Shown here piece by piece: positions 39,826 through 49,658 of a stretch of 64,000 bases of DNA (positions are counted from its first letter, which is position 1; every line of letters starts with the position of its first letter). The stretch is from Brevundimonas vesicularis (lineage in GTDB: Bacteria; Pseudomonadota; Alphaproteobacteria; Caulobacterales; Caulobacteraceae). The notes beneath the pieces are model-generated. The model did not search any database. It had not been told where the DNA came from and worked only from the letters and a program-made list of their open reading frames with translations. The stretch lies in contig NZ_JACHLJ010000001.1 of assembly GCF_014204545.1 (NCBI RefSeq), positions 1,426,001 through 1,490,000 on the forward strand, written 5' to 3'. The position numbers and the translations under genes were made by a program.

Positions 39826-42800
39826 ATGGGCTTTCAGAACATCTCGTCCTGGTCGATCAGGAACCCGATCCCCATCGTCCTGCTGTTCGTCGTCCTGACG
39901 ATCGCGGGGACGATGAGCTATTTCAAGCTCAGGACGAACAACTTCCCCGACGTGGACCTGCCGGTCGTCGCCGTCACGGTGGTCCAGGCCGGCGCCGCCC
40001 CGACCGAGATGGAGACGCAGGTCACCCGCCTGGTCGAGGATGCGGTGGCGGGCCTGGGCTCGGTCAAGCACATCACTTCGGTCGTCAACGAGGGGGTGTC
40101 CACCACCTCCATCGAGTTCCAGCTGGGCGTGAACCTGGAGAAGGTCACCAACGACGTCCGCAACGCCGTCAGCGGCATCCGCCAGAACCTGCCCGCCGAC
40201 GTGCAAGAACCAATCGTCCAGCGCATCGAATTCACCGCCATCCCCTTCGCCAACTATGTGGTGCGGGCGCCGGGCATGAGCCCCGAGGAGCTGAGCTGGT
40301 TCGTCGACAATACCGTGGCCAAGCGCCTGCTGTCGGTGCGCGGCGTCAGCCAGATCAGCCGTGACGGCGGCGTCAGCCGTGAAATCCGCATCAAGCTGGA
40401 TCCCGCGCGGCTCGCCGCCTCGGGCGTGACGGCGGCCCAGGTGTCGAACCAGCTGCGCGCCTCCAACATCAACCTGCCGGGCGGCCGCGGTGAGATCGCC
40501 GGCGAGGAACAGGCCATCCGCACCGTCGGTTCGGCCAAGTCGGTCGAACAGCTGCGCGAGACCCTGATCCCCATCGGCAGCCGCAGCGTGCGCCTGGGCG
40601 ACCTGGGCCAGATCACCGACGAATGGTCCGAGCCGCGCGGCCGCGCCCGCTTCAACGGTCAGGAAGTCGTCGGCTTCGGCGTCTCGCGCGCCATCGGCTC
40701 GTCCGAGGTGGACGTCTATGACCGCGTCAAGGCCGAGATCGAGAAGCTGGACCAGGAGCGCGGCGACGTCGCCATCGAGGAGGTGGCCAACACCACCCAA
40801 GACGTCGTCAACAACTTCCACGCCTCGGTCGAGACCCTGGTGCTGGGCGCCCTGCTGGCCATCGCGGTCGTCTTCATCTTCCTGCGGGACTGGCGCGCGA
40901 CTCTGATCGCGGCGGTGGCCATGCCGCTGTCGCTGATCCCGACCTTCTGGGTGATGGACCTGACCAACCAGTCGCTGAACGTCGTGACGCTGCTGGCCCT
41001 GTCGCTGACCATCGGCATCCTGGTGGACGACGCCATCGTGGAGATCGAGAACATCGTTCGCCACATCCGCGACGGCAAGGCGCCCTACCCCGCCGCCATC
41101 GAGGCCGCCGACGAAATCGGCCTGGCGGTTATGGCGACGACGGCGACCCTGATTGCGGTCTTCGCCCCCACCGGCTTCATGCCCGGCGTCGTGGGCCAGT
41201 TCTTCAAGAGCTTCGCCATCGCCACCTGCGTCAGCGTTCTGTTCTCGCTGCTCGTGGCGCGAACCCTGACGCCCCTGATGGGCGCCTATTTGCTGAAGCG
41301 CGACCAGGGCAAGGAGCACAAGGAGCCCTTCTGGATGGGCCCCTATCTGAAGGCCCTGAACTGGGCGCTGGGCGACGACTGGCGCAAGCGCCGGGCCGAT
41401 CACCATCCGCGCGCCGGCTGGTTCCGCCGCAAGGTCGCGGACCGGATATTCGATCACCGGCTGTGGGTGCTGGGGATGGGGATCCTGTTCTTCTTCCTGT
41501 CGATCTTCATGGCGACGAAGCTGCCGGGCGAGTTCATCCCGGTCGAGGACATCTCGCGCTCCACCGTGACGGTGCAGTTGCCGCCGGGCGCGACCTTGGC
41601 CGAGACGGATTCCGCCGTGCAGCGCATCAACCGCGAACTGATGAAACGGCCCGAGGTCGCGTCGGTCTATTCGTCCGTCGGTTCGGCGACGACCAGCTTC
41701 GGCCCCGGCGGCGGCGGTTCGGCCGGCGAAGTGCGCAGCGCCAACCTGACCGTCAATCTGGTCGGGCGCTGGGATCGCAAGCTTAACCAGCAGGAGTTCG
41801 AACGCGACATGGGACCGGTGCTGCGCCAGATCCCCGGTGCGCGGATCCAGTTCGGCGCCTCGGGCGGCGGCGGCGGGTCCAGCCTTCTGACCATCGCCCT
41901 GGTCGGGGACGAAGCGAAAGTGCTTGAGCCCGCGGCCGCCAAGGTCGAGCGCGAGATGCGAAGCATTCCCGGCCTGTCCAATGTGGTGTCCTCGGCCTCG
42001 CTCGTGCGTCCGGAAATCCTGGTCACGCCCCGCGCCGATGTCGCCGCCCTGCAAGGGGTGTCGACCCAGGACATCAGCCAGGTGGCGCGCGTCGCCACCC
42101 TGGGCGACGCCGATCAGCTGTTGCCCAAGTTCAATCTGGGCGACCGCCAGGTGCCGATCCGCGTCATGCTGACGGAACAGGCGCGCTCGGATCTGGGCGT
42201 TCTGGAGAACCTTCAGGTGCCGACGGCGTCGGGCGCGACGGTGCCCCTGTCGGCGGTGGCGGACATCACCTTCGGCGCAGGCCCCAACCAGATCAATCGT
42301 CTGGACCGACTGCGGGTGGCCAACATCACCGCCGAACTGAGCGGCCTGACCCTGAGCCAGGGCACGCAGGCGGTGAACGCCCTGCCCGCGATAAAGTCCC
42401 TGCCGCAGGGCGTCAGCCAGAAACCGTCGGGCGACGCCGAAAGCTTCCAGGAACTGGGCATGGGCTTCGCCTTCGCCATCGTGACGGGCATTCTGCTGAT
42501 GTATGTCGTGCTGGTCCTGCTGTTCAAAAGCTTCTTCCACCCGATCACCATCCTGGCGGCGCTTCCGGTGTCGTTCGGCGGCGCCTTCTTCCTGCTGCTG
42601 GTGACGGGCAAGTCGCTGTCCATGCCGGCCCTGATCGGCATCATCATGCTGACCGGGATCGCGGCGAAGAACTCCATCCTGCTGGTCGACTACGCCATCA
42701 TGGCGATGGAGAAGGGGATGGGCCGACACGACGCCCTGATGGACGCCGCCCACAAGCGGGCGCGACCGATTATCATGACGACCATGGCGATGGGGCTAGG

Positions 42801-43032
42801 GATGCTGCCCATCGCGGCGGCGTTCGGCGAAGGCACCGCCTTCCGCTCGCCCATGGCCATCGCGGTCATCGGGGGGCTGATCACCTCGACCGCCCTGTCG
42901 CTGCTGTTCGTGCCGGTGGTGTTCAGCCTGATCGACGGGGTCAAGCGCCGCCTGGAAGGCCGACTGGACAAGATGTTCCACGGCCAGCACGGGCATGAGG
43001 AGCCGGCGGCGACAGAGGATCGTCCGGCCTGA
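39826..43032 (+). CDS. RND-family efflux pump, inner-membrane permease
   Basis: A 1068-residue proton-driven transporter with 12 helices and two large periplasmic loops. Landmarks: N-terminal SIRNPIPIVLLFVVLTIAG, NNFPDVDLPVV, the proton-relay pair in GILVDDAIVEIENI (TM4), RARPIIMTTMAMGLGMLP (C-terminal half) and KNSILLVDYAIM. A Gly-rich stretch (FGPGGGGSAGE) in the second loop is unusual. Operon partner of the adaptor at 38664 and followed by an intrinsic terminator (43056-43090). It belongs to the AcrB/hydrophobe-amphiphile group, not the heavy-metal group, judged by motifs; substrate unknown. Confidence 0.93.
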   Translation: MGFQNISSWSIRNPIPIVLLFVVLTIAGTMSYFKLRTNNFPDVDLPVVAVTVVQAGAAPTEMETQVTRLVEDAVAGLGSVKHITSVVNEGVSTTSIEFQLGVNLEKVTNDVRNAVSGIRQNLPADVQEPIVQRIEFTAIPFANYVVRAPGMSPEELSWFVDNTVAKRLLSVRGVSQISRDGGVSREIRIKLDPARLAASGVTAAQVSNQLRASNINLPGGRGEIAGEEQAIRTVGSAKSVEQLRETLIPIGSRSVRLGDLGQITDEWSEPRGRARFNGQEVVGFGVSRAIGSSEVDVYDRVKAEIEKLDQERGDVAIEEVANTTQDVVNNFHASVETLVLGALLAIAVVFIFLRDWRATLIAAVAMPLSLIPTFWVMDLTNQSLNVVTLLALSLTIGILVDDAIVEIENIVRHIRDGKAPYPAAIEAADEIGLAVMATTATLIAVFAPTGFMPGVVGQFFKSFAIATCVSVLFSLLVARTLTPLMGAYLLKRDQGKEHKEPFWMGPYLKALNWALGDDWRKRRADHHPRAGWFRRKVADRIFDHRLWVLGMGILFFFLSIFMATKLPGEFIPVEDISRSTVTVQLPPGATLAETDSAVQRINRELMKRPEVASVYSSVGSATTSFGPGGGGSAGEVRSANLTVNLVGRWDRKLNQQEFERDMGPVLRQIPGARIQFGASGGGGGSSLLTIALVGDEAKVLEPAAAKVEREMRSIPGLSNVVSSASLVRPEILVTPRADVAALQGVSTQDISQVARVATLGDADQLLPKFNLGDRQVPIRVMLTEQARSDLGVLENLQVPTASGATVPLSAVADITFGAGPNQINRLDRLRVANITAELSGLTLSQGTQAVNALPAIKSLPQGVSQKPSGDAESFQELGMGFAFAIVTGILLMYVVLVLLFKSFFHPITILAALPVSFGGAFFLLLVTGKSLSMPALIGIIMLTGIAAKNSILLVDYAIMAMEKGMGRHDALMDAAHKRARPIIMTTMAMGLGMLPIAAAFGEGTAFRSPMAIAVIGGLITSTALSLLFVPVVFSLIDGVKRRLEGRLDKMFHGQHGHEEPAATEDRPA

Positions 43033-43055
43033 TCCGCCCGCGACTGAAACGAACC

Positions 43056-43090
43056 AAGGCCCGGCGGAGCGATCCGACCGGGCCTTTCTT
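43056..43090 (+). terminator. Terminator of the RND operon
   Basis: The stem AAGGCCCGG (43056-43064) / CCGGGCCTT (43078-43086) is followed by TTCTTT. It lies 24 bases after the permease stop. Confidence 0.85.
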
Positions 43091-43112
43091 TGGGCGCTGT
43101 GGCGTCTGCGAT

Positions 43113-44096
43113 CTAGGGCGTGGCGGGCGCGCTGGGCCAGCACAGACGAGCCGATGCGCCGGGGCTGGCGGGCCGTAGCGACCACTCCCCGCCCAGCTGT
43201 CGCGCCAGCGCCGTGATGATCCGCAGCCCCAGGCTCGTCGGTTCGCCGCCCGCTTTTTCGGCGAGGCCCACGCCGTCGTCGGCGACGGTCAGGGTGCGAA
43301 CCGCGCCGTCGTCGCACAGATCGACCGTGATCCGGCCCGGCCGATCGGGGAAGCCGTGTTCCAATGCGTTGTTGACGCATTCCAGCATGATCAGGACCAC
43401 CGGCGTCGCCTCTTCGGCCGACAGGACCACATCGCCGCTGGAGATAGAGACGACCACATCGTCCCGCGCGGCCGCCGTCAGCGCATCGTCGACGATCGTC
43501 CGGGCCACATCCTGAAAGGCGGTGTTCTTCTGGTCCGCGTCAGCCAGGCTGCGCTGGATCCGGGCGACAAGACCGGTGCGTGCCGAGGCGTCGGTCAGGG
43601 CCTTTTTCGCGCCAGGGTCCACGGCGGCCCGCGCCTCCAGCTTCAGCAGGGCGCTGACCACCTGGATATTGTTCGACACCCGATGCTGCACTTCTCTGAG
43701 CAGGACATCGCGGCTTTCCGCCAAGGCATTGCTGCGCTCCACCTCGCGCGCCAACTTGGCCGACGCCTTGTCCATGCCGACGATGAAGAAGATGTCGACG
43801 GCGACGACGAAGGCGTAAAAGCCGATGGCGACGAGGGTCGCGAGGCCCAGGTCGAAGCCCGGCGGGCCGATCCACAACCACCAGGCCGACAGGCCCGACA
43901 AGGTCGCTGTCAGGATGGCAGGCCGCAGGCCGGCATAGAAGGCGACCAGGACGACGGCCGGAAAGAAGGTCAGATAGGGAAAGCCCGGCGGAAACCAGTG
44001 CGCTAGGCCATAGCGCAAGCCAAACGCGACCAACCAGGCGCCAATGGCTAGAGCATAGCCGCGCCAGACGGGATTTCGAAACTTCTGATGACGCAT
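43113..44096 (-). CDS. Membrane sensor histidine kinase with DUF4118-like anchor, HisKA_2 type
   Basis: A 327-residue kinase. The N-terminus has about four helices of DUF4118/KdpD type (YALAIGAWLVAFGLRYGL; FFPAVVLVAFYAGLRPAIL; ATLSGLSAWWLWIGP; FYAFVVAVDIFFIVG). A coiled coil and HisKA_2 follow, with the acceptor His in LLREVQHRVSNNIQV (about 143), and a compact HATPase_c (ECVNNALEHGFPD; DDGVGLAEK; SLGLRIITALARQLGGEW). It is similar in catalytic type to the kinase at 14406. ATG 44096 has GGGGGAG just upstream. There is no linked response regulator. Confidence 0.86.
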   Translation of the reverse strand: MRHQKFRNPVWRGYALAIGAWLVAFGLRYGLAHWFPPGFPYLTFFPAVVLVAFYAGLRPAILTATLSGLSAWWLWIGPPGFDLGLATLVAIGFYAFVVAVDIFFIVGMDKASAKLAREVERSNALAESRDVLLREVQHRVSNNIQVVSALLKLEARAAVDPGAKKALTDASARTGLVARIQRSLADADQKNTAFQDVARTIVDDALTAAARDDVVVSISSGDVVLSAEEATPVVLIMLECVNNALEHGFPDRPGRITVDLCDDGAVRTLTVADDGVGLAEKAGGEPTSLGLRIITALARQLGGEWSLRPASPGASARLCWPSAPATP

Positions 44097-44224
44097 TCGC
44101 TCCCCCAATGGACGCAGTGCGTCGGCAAAGCTGTGTATCGGTCAGTCGCGCGCCTGCGTCCAGTAGGGTTTTGGCGGTGCCCGCCGTTCATTGGCAGGCG
44201 TCGAAACGGTTGCCGAACCTGCGC

Positions 44225-44264
44225 AAAGAAAAGGGGCCGGCCGGTTGCCCGGTCGGCCCTTGGT
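44225..44264 (-). terminator. Terminator of the TonB-dependent receptor gene
   Basis: On the minus strand a GC-rich hairpin (AAGGGCCGACCGG pairing with CCGGCCGGCCCCTT, one bulge and one wobble) is followed by TTTTCTTT. It lies 25 bases past the receptor stop. Confidence 0.75.
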
Positions 44265-44288
44265 CGGTCAGCCTGGAGGGGCTGGCGA

Positions 44289-46928
44289 TCAGTATTTGAC
44301 CTTCAGCGTCACGCCGTAGGTGCGCGGGGCGCCGAGGTAGGCGTTGTAGGTCGCCGTGTCGGTGGCCTGGTTGTAGAAGGTGCCGTTCGCTTGCGGCGTC
44401 GTGGTGTTAGTGAAGGCTGTACCCTGCAGCGGCGCGGCGAAGCCGACCTGGGTGTATTCTTCTTCCAGCAGGTTCTGGCCCCAGACCTCGAGCGTCCAGC
44501 GCTCATCCGCCGAACCGATCGAGACCCGGCCGTTGACGACGGTGAAGGCGTCCTGGTTCTTGTACGGCAGCAGGTCCGAGCCGGTGTTGTATTCGGTCGA
44601 ATATTTGGCCGACAGGTTGAAGCCGCCACGCAGGCCGCCACCCAGTTCGCGGTCGAACGCCAGGGCGCCGGTCAGCGACCATTCCGGAGCGAAGGACGCG
44701 CGCGCGCCAGGCAGCGGCGACAGCTGCGGGAAGCGGCCGGGGCTGGACAGGTCGCCGGCGCCGAACTGGCCGTATTTCGCGTCGGTGTAGGTCACGCCGC
44801 CCTGGAAGCTCAGGCCCTCGACCGGGGTGAACCAGACCATATCGGCGTCGACGCCGCGCGAGGTCAGTTCCGGGATCGATTCCACCACGAAGGCGGTGCC
44901 CAGGAATGTGTTCAGCTGGAAGTTCTCGAACTTCTGGTCGAAGTAGGTGACGTTCAGCAGCATGGTGCGGTCGAACAGGGTCGTCTTGACACCCGCTTCA
45001 TAGCTGTCGACCGTCTCGGCGGCGAAGAACAGAGAGGCGTCCGGCGTCACGCCCGTCTGCACCCGGTCCATATTGTAGCCCGCGCCCTTATAGCCGCGCG
45101 CGTACGAGCCGTAGACCATGATGGACGGGTTGAAGCGGTAGGACGCCTTGATCGTGCCCGACAGGTCGGTGTCGCTGAACTTCTCCTGAATACGGCGACC
45201 GTCGTACAGCGGGTTGGACCAGGGCAGGCACAGCAGGCCGAGCGCAGCGACCGGCGTCGCGACGTTGGCGGTGCCGGGGATCGGCGAGACGGTGCGGTTG
45301 GCCGGATTCTGGTTGGCCAGGGCGCCGCCGCAAGCTGCGCCGTTGGTGCCCAGATTGTCCTGGATCCCGAACAGACGCTTGCTGTCGTAGGTGTAGCGCA
45401 GACCCAGGTTGATATCGAAGGCCTCGGTCACCCGGTAGGTGTTATTGGTGAAGACGGCGACCGATTCGGACTTCTGGGAATAGTGGTCTTCATAGGCCTT
45501 GCCGACGCCGAAGGTCGGGGCGGCGGCGCTGGGCGGCACCGCGCCGATGACGCACAGCGGCTGACCGGCAGCGGCGCCGGCGGTGCCGACCAGGAAGCCG
45601 TTCGGATTGGTGAAGCAGCCCAGGCGCGAGGGGCTGGGGCCGCCCACGGCCGCCGGCAGCGAGGCCGTCAGCAGCAGGGAGGCGAAGGCGTTGTAGTCCG
45701 AGCCATAGACGTAGCTGTCGTCGCGATAGACGCCTTCCTTGGTGGCGAACAGACCGACCAGCCAGTCCAGCTTGTCCGAGGTGCCGGCCAGGCGGAACTC
45801 TTGCGTCAGGTTGTCGACGCCGTAGCCGTTCGAGCCGTCGTTGGCGCGGTACAGGATGTCGGCGCCAGTGTAGTCGAGGTCCATCCCCTGCTGGAACGAC
45901 CAGTCGCGCCACGAGGTCTGCGACGTCAGGGTGGCGTTGATGCTGGGGAAGTCGATGGTCGCTTCCGCCGACAGACCCATATCCTCGATCTCTTGCGGCG
46001 TCTCGCGGTTGGAATAGGCCAGACGCGAGAAGGGCACAGTGCCGAAGGTCGCGTTCGGCGGCGTCTGTCCGGGGCCGTTCGGCGCGGTCAGGGCGGCGAT
46101 GAAGGCCTGGGTCGGGCCGACGCGCGTCTGCACGGCGACGCAGCAGTATTCCTCGCGCTTGGTATAGTCGGCGATCAGGCGCACCGAGACGTCGTCGCTG
46201 GGCAGGATCAGCAGTTGGCCGCGCGTGGTCCAGTAGTCCTGGGTCTGGTCGTCCTTGCGGGTGTTGGGACCGTCGCCGTTGTTGACGTCGTAGAAGCCGT
46301 CACGCTCGCGGTGGGCGACGAACAGGCGACCGGCCACCTGGTCGGTCAGACCGCCGGTGACGGAGACCGAACCGCCGATGGCGCCGAAGTTGCCGCCGGT
46401 CAGCTCGCCCGCGATCGACGGATCAAACGACGGGCGTTCGGTGATGATGTTGATGACGCCGGCCGAGGTGTTCTTGCCGAACAGGGTGCCTTGCGGGCCC
46501 TTCAGCACCTCGATGCGGCTCAGTTCACCCAGGTCGCCGAAGCCGACCGAGTTGCGCGAGCGATAGACGCCGTCGATCACCACGCCGACCGAGCTTTCCA
46601 GGCCGGGGTTGTCGCCGACGGTGCCGGCGCCGCGGATGCGGACGGTGGTGGAGGCTTCCGACTGGGTCGAGGTGACGGTCATGCCCGGCGTCAGGATCTG
46701 CAGATCCTTGATATCCTGCACGCCCGCGCCGTCCAGCAGCTCCTGCGACAGGGTCGTGACCACGATCGGCACGTCCTGCAGGCTCTGCTCACGCTTCTGG
46801 GCGGTGACGATGATGTCGTCGACGGTCGCCGGGGCTTCCTGCGCGGCGGCGACGCCGGCGAATCCCATGAAAGCGGCGCCCATGACGGCGGCGGACACAG
46901 TGGTCCTGAGTTGAAGATTGCGGCGCAT
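44289..46928 (-). CDS. TonB-dependent outer-membrane receptor
   Basis: An 879-residue 22-stranded barrel with plug. The signal peptide ends AGVAAAQEA. The TonB box/plug start is DDIIVTAQKREQSLQDVPI, typical of the large Caulobacterales/Sphingomonadales receptor group. The plug carries VRIRGAG and GVVIDGVYRSR, LSRIEVLKGPQGTLFGKNTSAGVINI. The barrel closes with GVTLKVKY, ending in Tyr as expected for assembly by the Bam machine. There is no N-terminal signalling extension, so it is not a FecA-type transducer. ATG 46928 is chosen at the leader. The substrate (siderophore, sugar or cobalamin) cannot be told; no linked transporter. The upstream region 46929-47131 has only a short palindrome (CCCCTACGTGGGG, 46994-47006). 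Confidence 0.92.
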   Translation of the reverse strand: MRRNLQLRTTVSAAVMGAAFMGFAGVAAAQEAPATVDDIIVTAQKREQSLQDVPIVVTTLSQELLDGAGVQDIKDLQILTPGMTVTSTQSEASTTVRIRGAGTVGDNPGLESSVGVVIDGVYRSRNSVGFGDLGELSRIEVLKGPQGTLFGKNTSAGVINIITERPSFDPSIAGELTGGNFGAIGGSVSVTGGLTDQVAGRLFVAHRERDGFYDVNNGDGPNTRKDDQTQDYWTTRGQLLILPSDDVSVRLIADYTKREEYCCVAVQTRVGPTQAFIAALTAPNGPGQTPPNATFGTVPFSRLAYSNRETPQEIEDMGLSAEATIDFPSINATLTSQTSWRDWSFQQGMDLDYTGADILYRANDGSNGYGVDNLTQEFRLAGTSDKLDWLVGLFATKEGVYRDDSYVYGSDYNAFASLLLTASLPAAVGGPSPSRLGCFTNPNGFLVGTAGAAAGQPLCVIGAVPPSAAAPTFGVGKAYEDHYSQKSESVAVFTNNTYRVTEAFDINLGLRYTYDSKRLFGIQDNLGTNGAACGGALANQNPANRTVSPIPGTANVATPVAALGLLCLPWSNPLYDGRRIQEKFSDTDLSGTIKASYRFNPSIMVYGSYARGYKGAGYNMDRVQTGVTPDASLFFAAETVDSYEAGVKTTLFDRTMLLNVTYFDQKFENFQLNTFLGTAFVVESIPELTSRGVDADMVWFTPVEGLSFQGGVTYTDAKYGQFGAGDLSSPGRFPQLSPLPGARASFAPEWSLTGALAFDRELGGGLRGGFNLSAKYSTEYNTGSDLLPYKNQDAFTVVNGRVSIGSADERWTLEVWGQNLLEEEYTQVGFAAPLQGTAFTNTTTPQANGTFYNQATDTATYNAYLGAPRTYGVTLKVKY

Positions 46929-47131
46929 AGGCGTCCTCCCGGCTGAAGCCGCGACGCCAGTGGCGATCGCAGCGTTTCCTGTTCCCTCGACGTCCCCTAC
47001 GTGGGGGATCATTCGTTACGGACAGGCTAAGCGCGGTTCGGGCCGACCGACAAGCGAGCGTTGTTCGCCGCGACGATTTTTCGCCGCGGATTCGCCTTTG
47101 TGTGTCAGGGAAGCGACAGAAAACGCTGACG

Positions 47132-48376
47132 CTAGGTCAGTTTTTGCCCGTCTTGCGGCCCCAAAGGCTCGACCTCAGGGTGCAGGGCGGCGGGGTCCAC
47201 TTGGCGGCCCCGACCGGCGAAACCGAGCACCAGGGCCGCCGCAATGGCCGACAGGATCGAACCGCCGATGACGCCAAGTTTGACCTCGACCTGCTCGGGC
47301 GAATCGACCGCGCCGGGAAAGGCCAGGACGCCGATGAACAGGCTCATGGTGAAGCCGACCCCGCACAGCAGCGAGACGCCGTAGACCTGAAGCCAGCTGG
47401 CGCCCGTCGGCCGCGTGCCGATCCTCAGCGCCGAGGCCAGCCAGGCGGCGCCCAGGACGCCGATCTGCTTGCCAAAGAACAGGCCCAGGGCGATGGCGAT
47501 GACCAGGGGCGCGAACGCCTGCTCCATCGACAGGCCGGCGAAGGAGACGCCCGCCTTGGCGAAGGCGAACAGCGGCAGGACCAGAAAGGCGTTCCACGGA
47601 TGCAGATCGTGCATCGCCTCCTTCAGCGGGCTCTGGCCGTCTTCGGCGCGCCCCTTGATCGGCACGATCATGGCGAAGGCCACGGCGGTCAGGGAGGTGC
47701 TGAGGCCCGACAGCACCGTCAGATACCAGACCAGGGCGAACCCCAGCACCCAGAAGGGCGCAGGGATGCGGATGCGGTGCGCCGCGATCGCGCCGACCGC
47801 TAGGGCGCCCAGCGCCCAGAACAACGGCGTCCAGTTTGCGCCCTCGCTGAACAGCACGGCGATCAGGGCGATGGCGCCAAGGTCGTCGACGATGGCGAGG
47901 GTCAGCAGGAAGACCCGCAGCGACGACGGCAAGCCCTTGCCGACAAAGCCGAAGATAGCCAACGCAAAGGCGATGTCGGTGGCCAGCGGAATGGGCCAGC
48001 CGGCGTGCGGCGCCCCGATGGCGCCGGACAGCAGCAGATAGACCGCCGCCGGCCCCGCCATGCCGCCTAGCGCCGCCAGCACCGGCGTCGCCAGCTTCTT
48101 CGGATCGCTGAGTTCGCCGCGTACGATCTCGTATTTGATCTCCAACCCCACGACGAGGAAGAAGATCGCCATCAGACCTTCCTTGATCCAGTCGGAGATC
48201 GTCTCCTCCAGCCGGATCGGGCCGATCTGCAAGACGTGGTAGCTCTTGAGCCAGGCGAAATAGTCGGCCGACCAGGGCGAGTTGGCGATCGCCACGGCGG
48301 CGATCGCGGCCAGCGCCAGGGCCGAGCCGGATGCGGCCTCGGTCTTGAGGAAATCGAGTGTCAGTTTGCGCGCCAC
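47132..48376 (-). CDS. nhaA: Na+/H+ antiporter NhaA
   Basis: A 414-residue antiporter with about 12 helices. The ion-binding pair is in LAIVDDLGAIALIAVLF, the upstream Asp is in LATDIAFALAIFG, and FFLVVGLEIKYE, LPLFAFAKAGV and CGVGFTMSLFIG are family signatures. NhaA exchanges 2 H+ for 1 Na+ and is activated at alkaline pH. Full length (E. coli 388). ATG 48376. A weak hairpin straddles its stop (CTGAC/GTCAG). The gap 48377-48541 shows nothing else. Confidence 0.96.
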   Translation of the reverse strand: MARKLTLDFLKTEAASGSALALAAIAAVAIANSPWSADYFAWLKSYHVLQIGPIRLEETISDWIKEGLMAIFFLVVGLEIKYEIVRGELSDPKKLATPVLAALGGMAGPAAVYLLLSGAIGAPHAGWPIPLATDIAFALAIFGFVGKGLPSSLRVFLLTLAIVDDLGAIALIAVLFSEGANWTPLFWALGALAVGAIAAHRIRIPAPFWVLGFALVWYLTVLSGLSTSLTAVAFAMIVPIKGRAEDGQSPLKEAMHDLHPWNAFLVLPLFAFAKAGVSFAGLSMEQAFAPLVIAIALGLFFGKQIGVLGAAWLASALRIGTRPTGASWLQVYGVSLLCGVGFTMSLFIGVLAFPGAVDSPEQVEVKLGVIGGSILSAIAAALVLGFAGRGRQVDPAALHPEVEPLGPQDGQKLT

Positions 48377-48541
48377 GGCGGCCTCCTAGCGAACGGAAGT
48401 TTCGTCGTGACGCCAGGTTATCGACGGGCGTCGGACCGGATTCGCAAACCTGTGATCGGCGCGCCGGCCTGGCCGCGCGGGGCGACCTGATGGCTGGAGC
48501 CAGAATAGAGGATCAGGGCGGCCAAGCCAAGCCGAAGCAGG

Positions 48542-48865
48542 TTAGCCTCGCGGGCCGAACAGGATGAGCCCGGCGCCAACCAGACAGACCAGGCCGCCCA
48601 GGATGTCCCAGCGATCCGGCAGGGTCTTCTCGACCAGCGCCATCCAGATCAGGGAGGCGCAGATATAGACGCCGCCGTAGGTCGCGAAGGCGCGGCCCGC
48701 CGCGTCGCTGGGGACCAGGGTCAGAAGCCAGGCGAAGGCGATCAGGCAGGCGACACCGGGCGCCAGCCACAGGGCTGAACGATCCAGCTTCAGCCAGGCC
48801 CAGAAGGCGAAACAGCCGCCGATCTCCGCCAGGGCCGCCAGCGGATAGATCAGCCAGGGTTTCAC
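48542..48865 (-). CDS. UPF0060 membrane protein, YnfA-like
   Basis: A 107-residue four-helix membrane protein of the YnfA/UPF0060 family, distantly related to SMR transporters: [35 protein letters not shown] and [21 protein letters not shown]. coli YnfA is a putative SMR-type exporter. GTG start at 48865 overlaps the stop of the upstream methyltransferase gene by GTGA, so it is translationally coupled as the last gene of a three-gene run (nuclease, methyltransferase, ynfA). Confidence 0.92.
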   Translation of the reverse strand: MKPWLIYPLAALAEIGGCFAFWAWLKLDRSALWLAPGVACLIAFAWLLTLVPSDAAGRAFATYGGVYICASLIWMALVEKTLPDRWDILGGLVCLVGAGLILFGPRG

Positions 48866-49653
48866 TCAGGCGTGTCCGTCTTGGCCTTGGCCGCGCGTTC
48901 GGCCGCCAGCTTGGCCAGGACCCGGCCGCGGCCGCGCGACAGGGCGTGGATGGCGCCGCGCATGGTGGCGACCTCTTGCTCGGAGAAGGCGGCGCGGCCC
49001 AGCATGACGCGCAGGTTCTGGCTCATCGAGCGTTTCTTCTCGGGCGGATAGAAGAAGCCGCCGTTTTCCAGCTCTTCCTCCAGATGCTCGTACATGCCGA
49101 TCAGCAGCTCGTTCGACGCCGGCGGTTCGCTGTCGCGGAAGCGCGGCGGCGGGGCGTCCAGGATCAGGGTGCGCCATTCATAGGCGTTGATCGCCACGGC
49201 CTGGGCCAGGTTCAGCGAGTGGTGCTTCGGGTCGATCGGAATGGTGACGATGCCGGCGCACAGGGCGATGTCGGTCGTCTCCAGCCCGGCGCGCTCGCCG
49301 CCGAACAAGAGGCCGGTCTTCAGGCCGGAGGCGGTGTCGTCATAGAGGACGCGGCCGGCCTCGCGCGGCGTGCGCACGGGTTGGCGCGTCTCGCGCGGGC
49401 GGGCGGTGGTGGCGAAGACGGTGTTCAGGTCGGCGATGGCCTCGGCGACACTGTCGAACACCCGCACCCCGTCCAGCACCCAGTCGGCGCCCGAGGCCGT
49501 GGCCCAGGCCCGCTCCTGGGGCCAGCCGTCGCGCGGGCTGACCAGACGCAGGTCCGACAGGCCGAAGTTGGCCATCACCCGCGCCACGGCGCCGATGTTT
49601 TCGGCCATCTGCGACTTGTCGAGGATGACGGCGGGAGGTGTCAGCTCAGACAA
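48862..49653 (-). CDS. trmJ: TrmJ-type tRNA/rRNA 2'-O-methyltransferase (SPOUT)
   Basis: A 263-residue SPOUT-fold methyltransferase of the TrmH group 1 (TrmJ/LasT) type: [26 protein letters not shown] (motif 1), [16 protein letters not shown] (motif 2) and [18 protein letters not shown] (motif 3, trefoil knot). The C-terminal helical extension ([15 protein letters not shown] through [13 protein letters not shown]) is as in TrmJ, which makes Cm/Um32 in tRNA. The start is TTG 49653; no ATG is near. Five bases after the nuclease gene and overlapping ynfA. TrmJ specificity inferred from family. Confidence 0.88.
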   Translation of the reverse strand: MSELTPPAVILDKSQMAENIGAVARVMANFGLSDLRLVSPRDGWPQERAWATASGADWVLDGVRVFDSVAEAIADLNTVFATTARPRETRQPVRTPREAGRVLYDDTASGLKTGLLFGGERAGLETTDIALCAGIVTIPIDPKHHSLNLAQAVAINAYEWRTLILDAPPPRFRDSEPPASNELLIGMYEHLEEELENGGFFYPPEKKRSMSQNLRVMLGRAAFSEQEVATMRGAIHALSRGRGRVLAKLAAERAAKAKTDTPE

Positions 49654-49658
49654 CGAAA

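Noticed and set aside
39667..42753. 1028-codon open frame antisense to the RND pump genes
   Set aside because: A typical GC-rich shadow frame (His/Gln/Gly-rich translation); the sense frames encode an intact adaptor and permease.
47112..47140. Plus-strand terminator CTGAC/GTCAG-TTTTT at the nhaA end
   Set aside because: A 5-bp stem, and no plus-strand gene ends there; at best a weak minus-strand structure.
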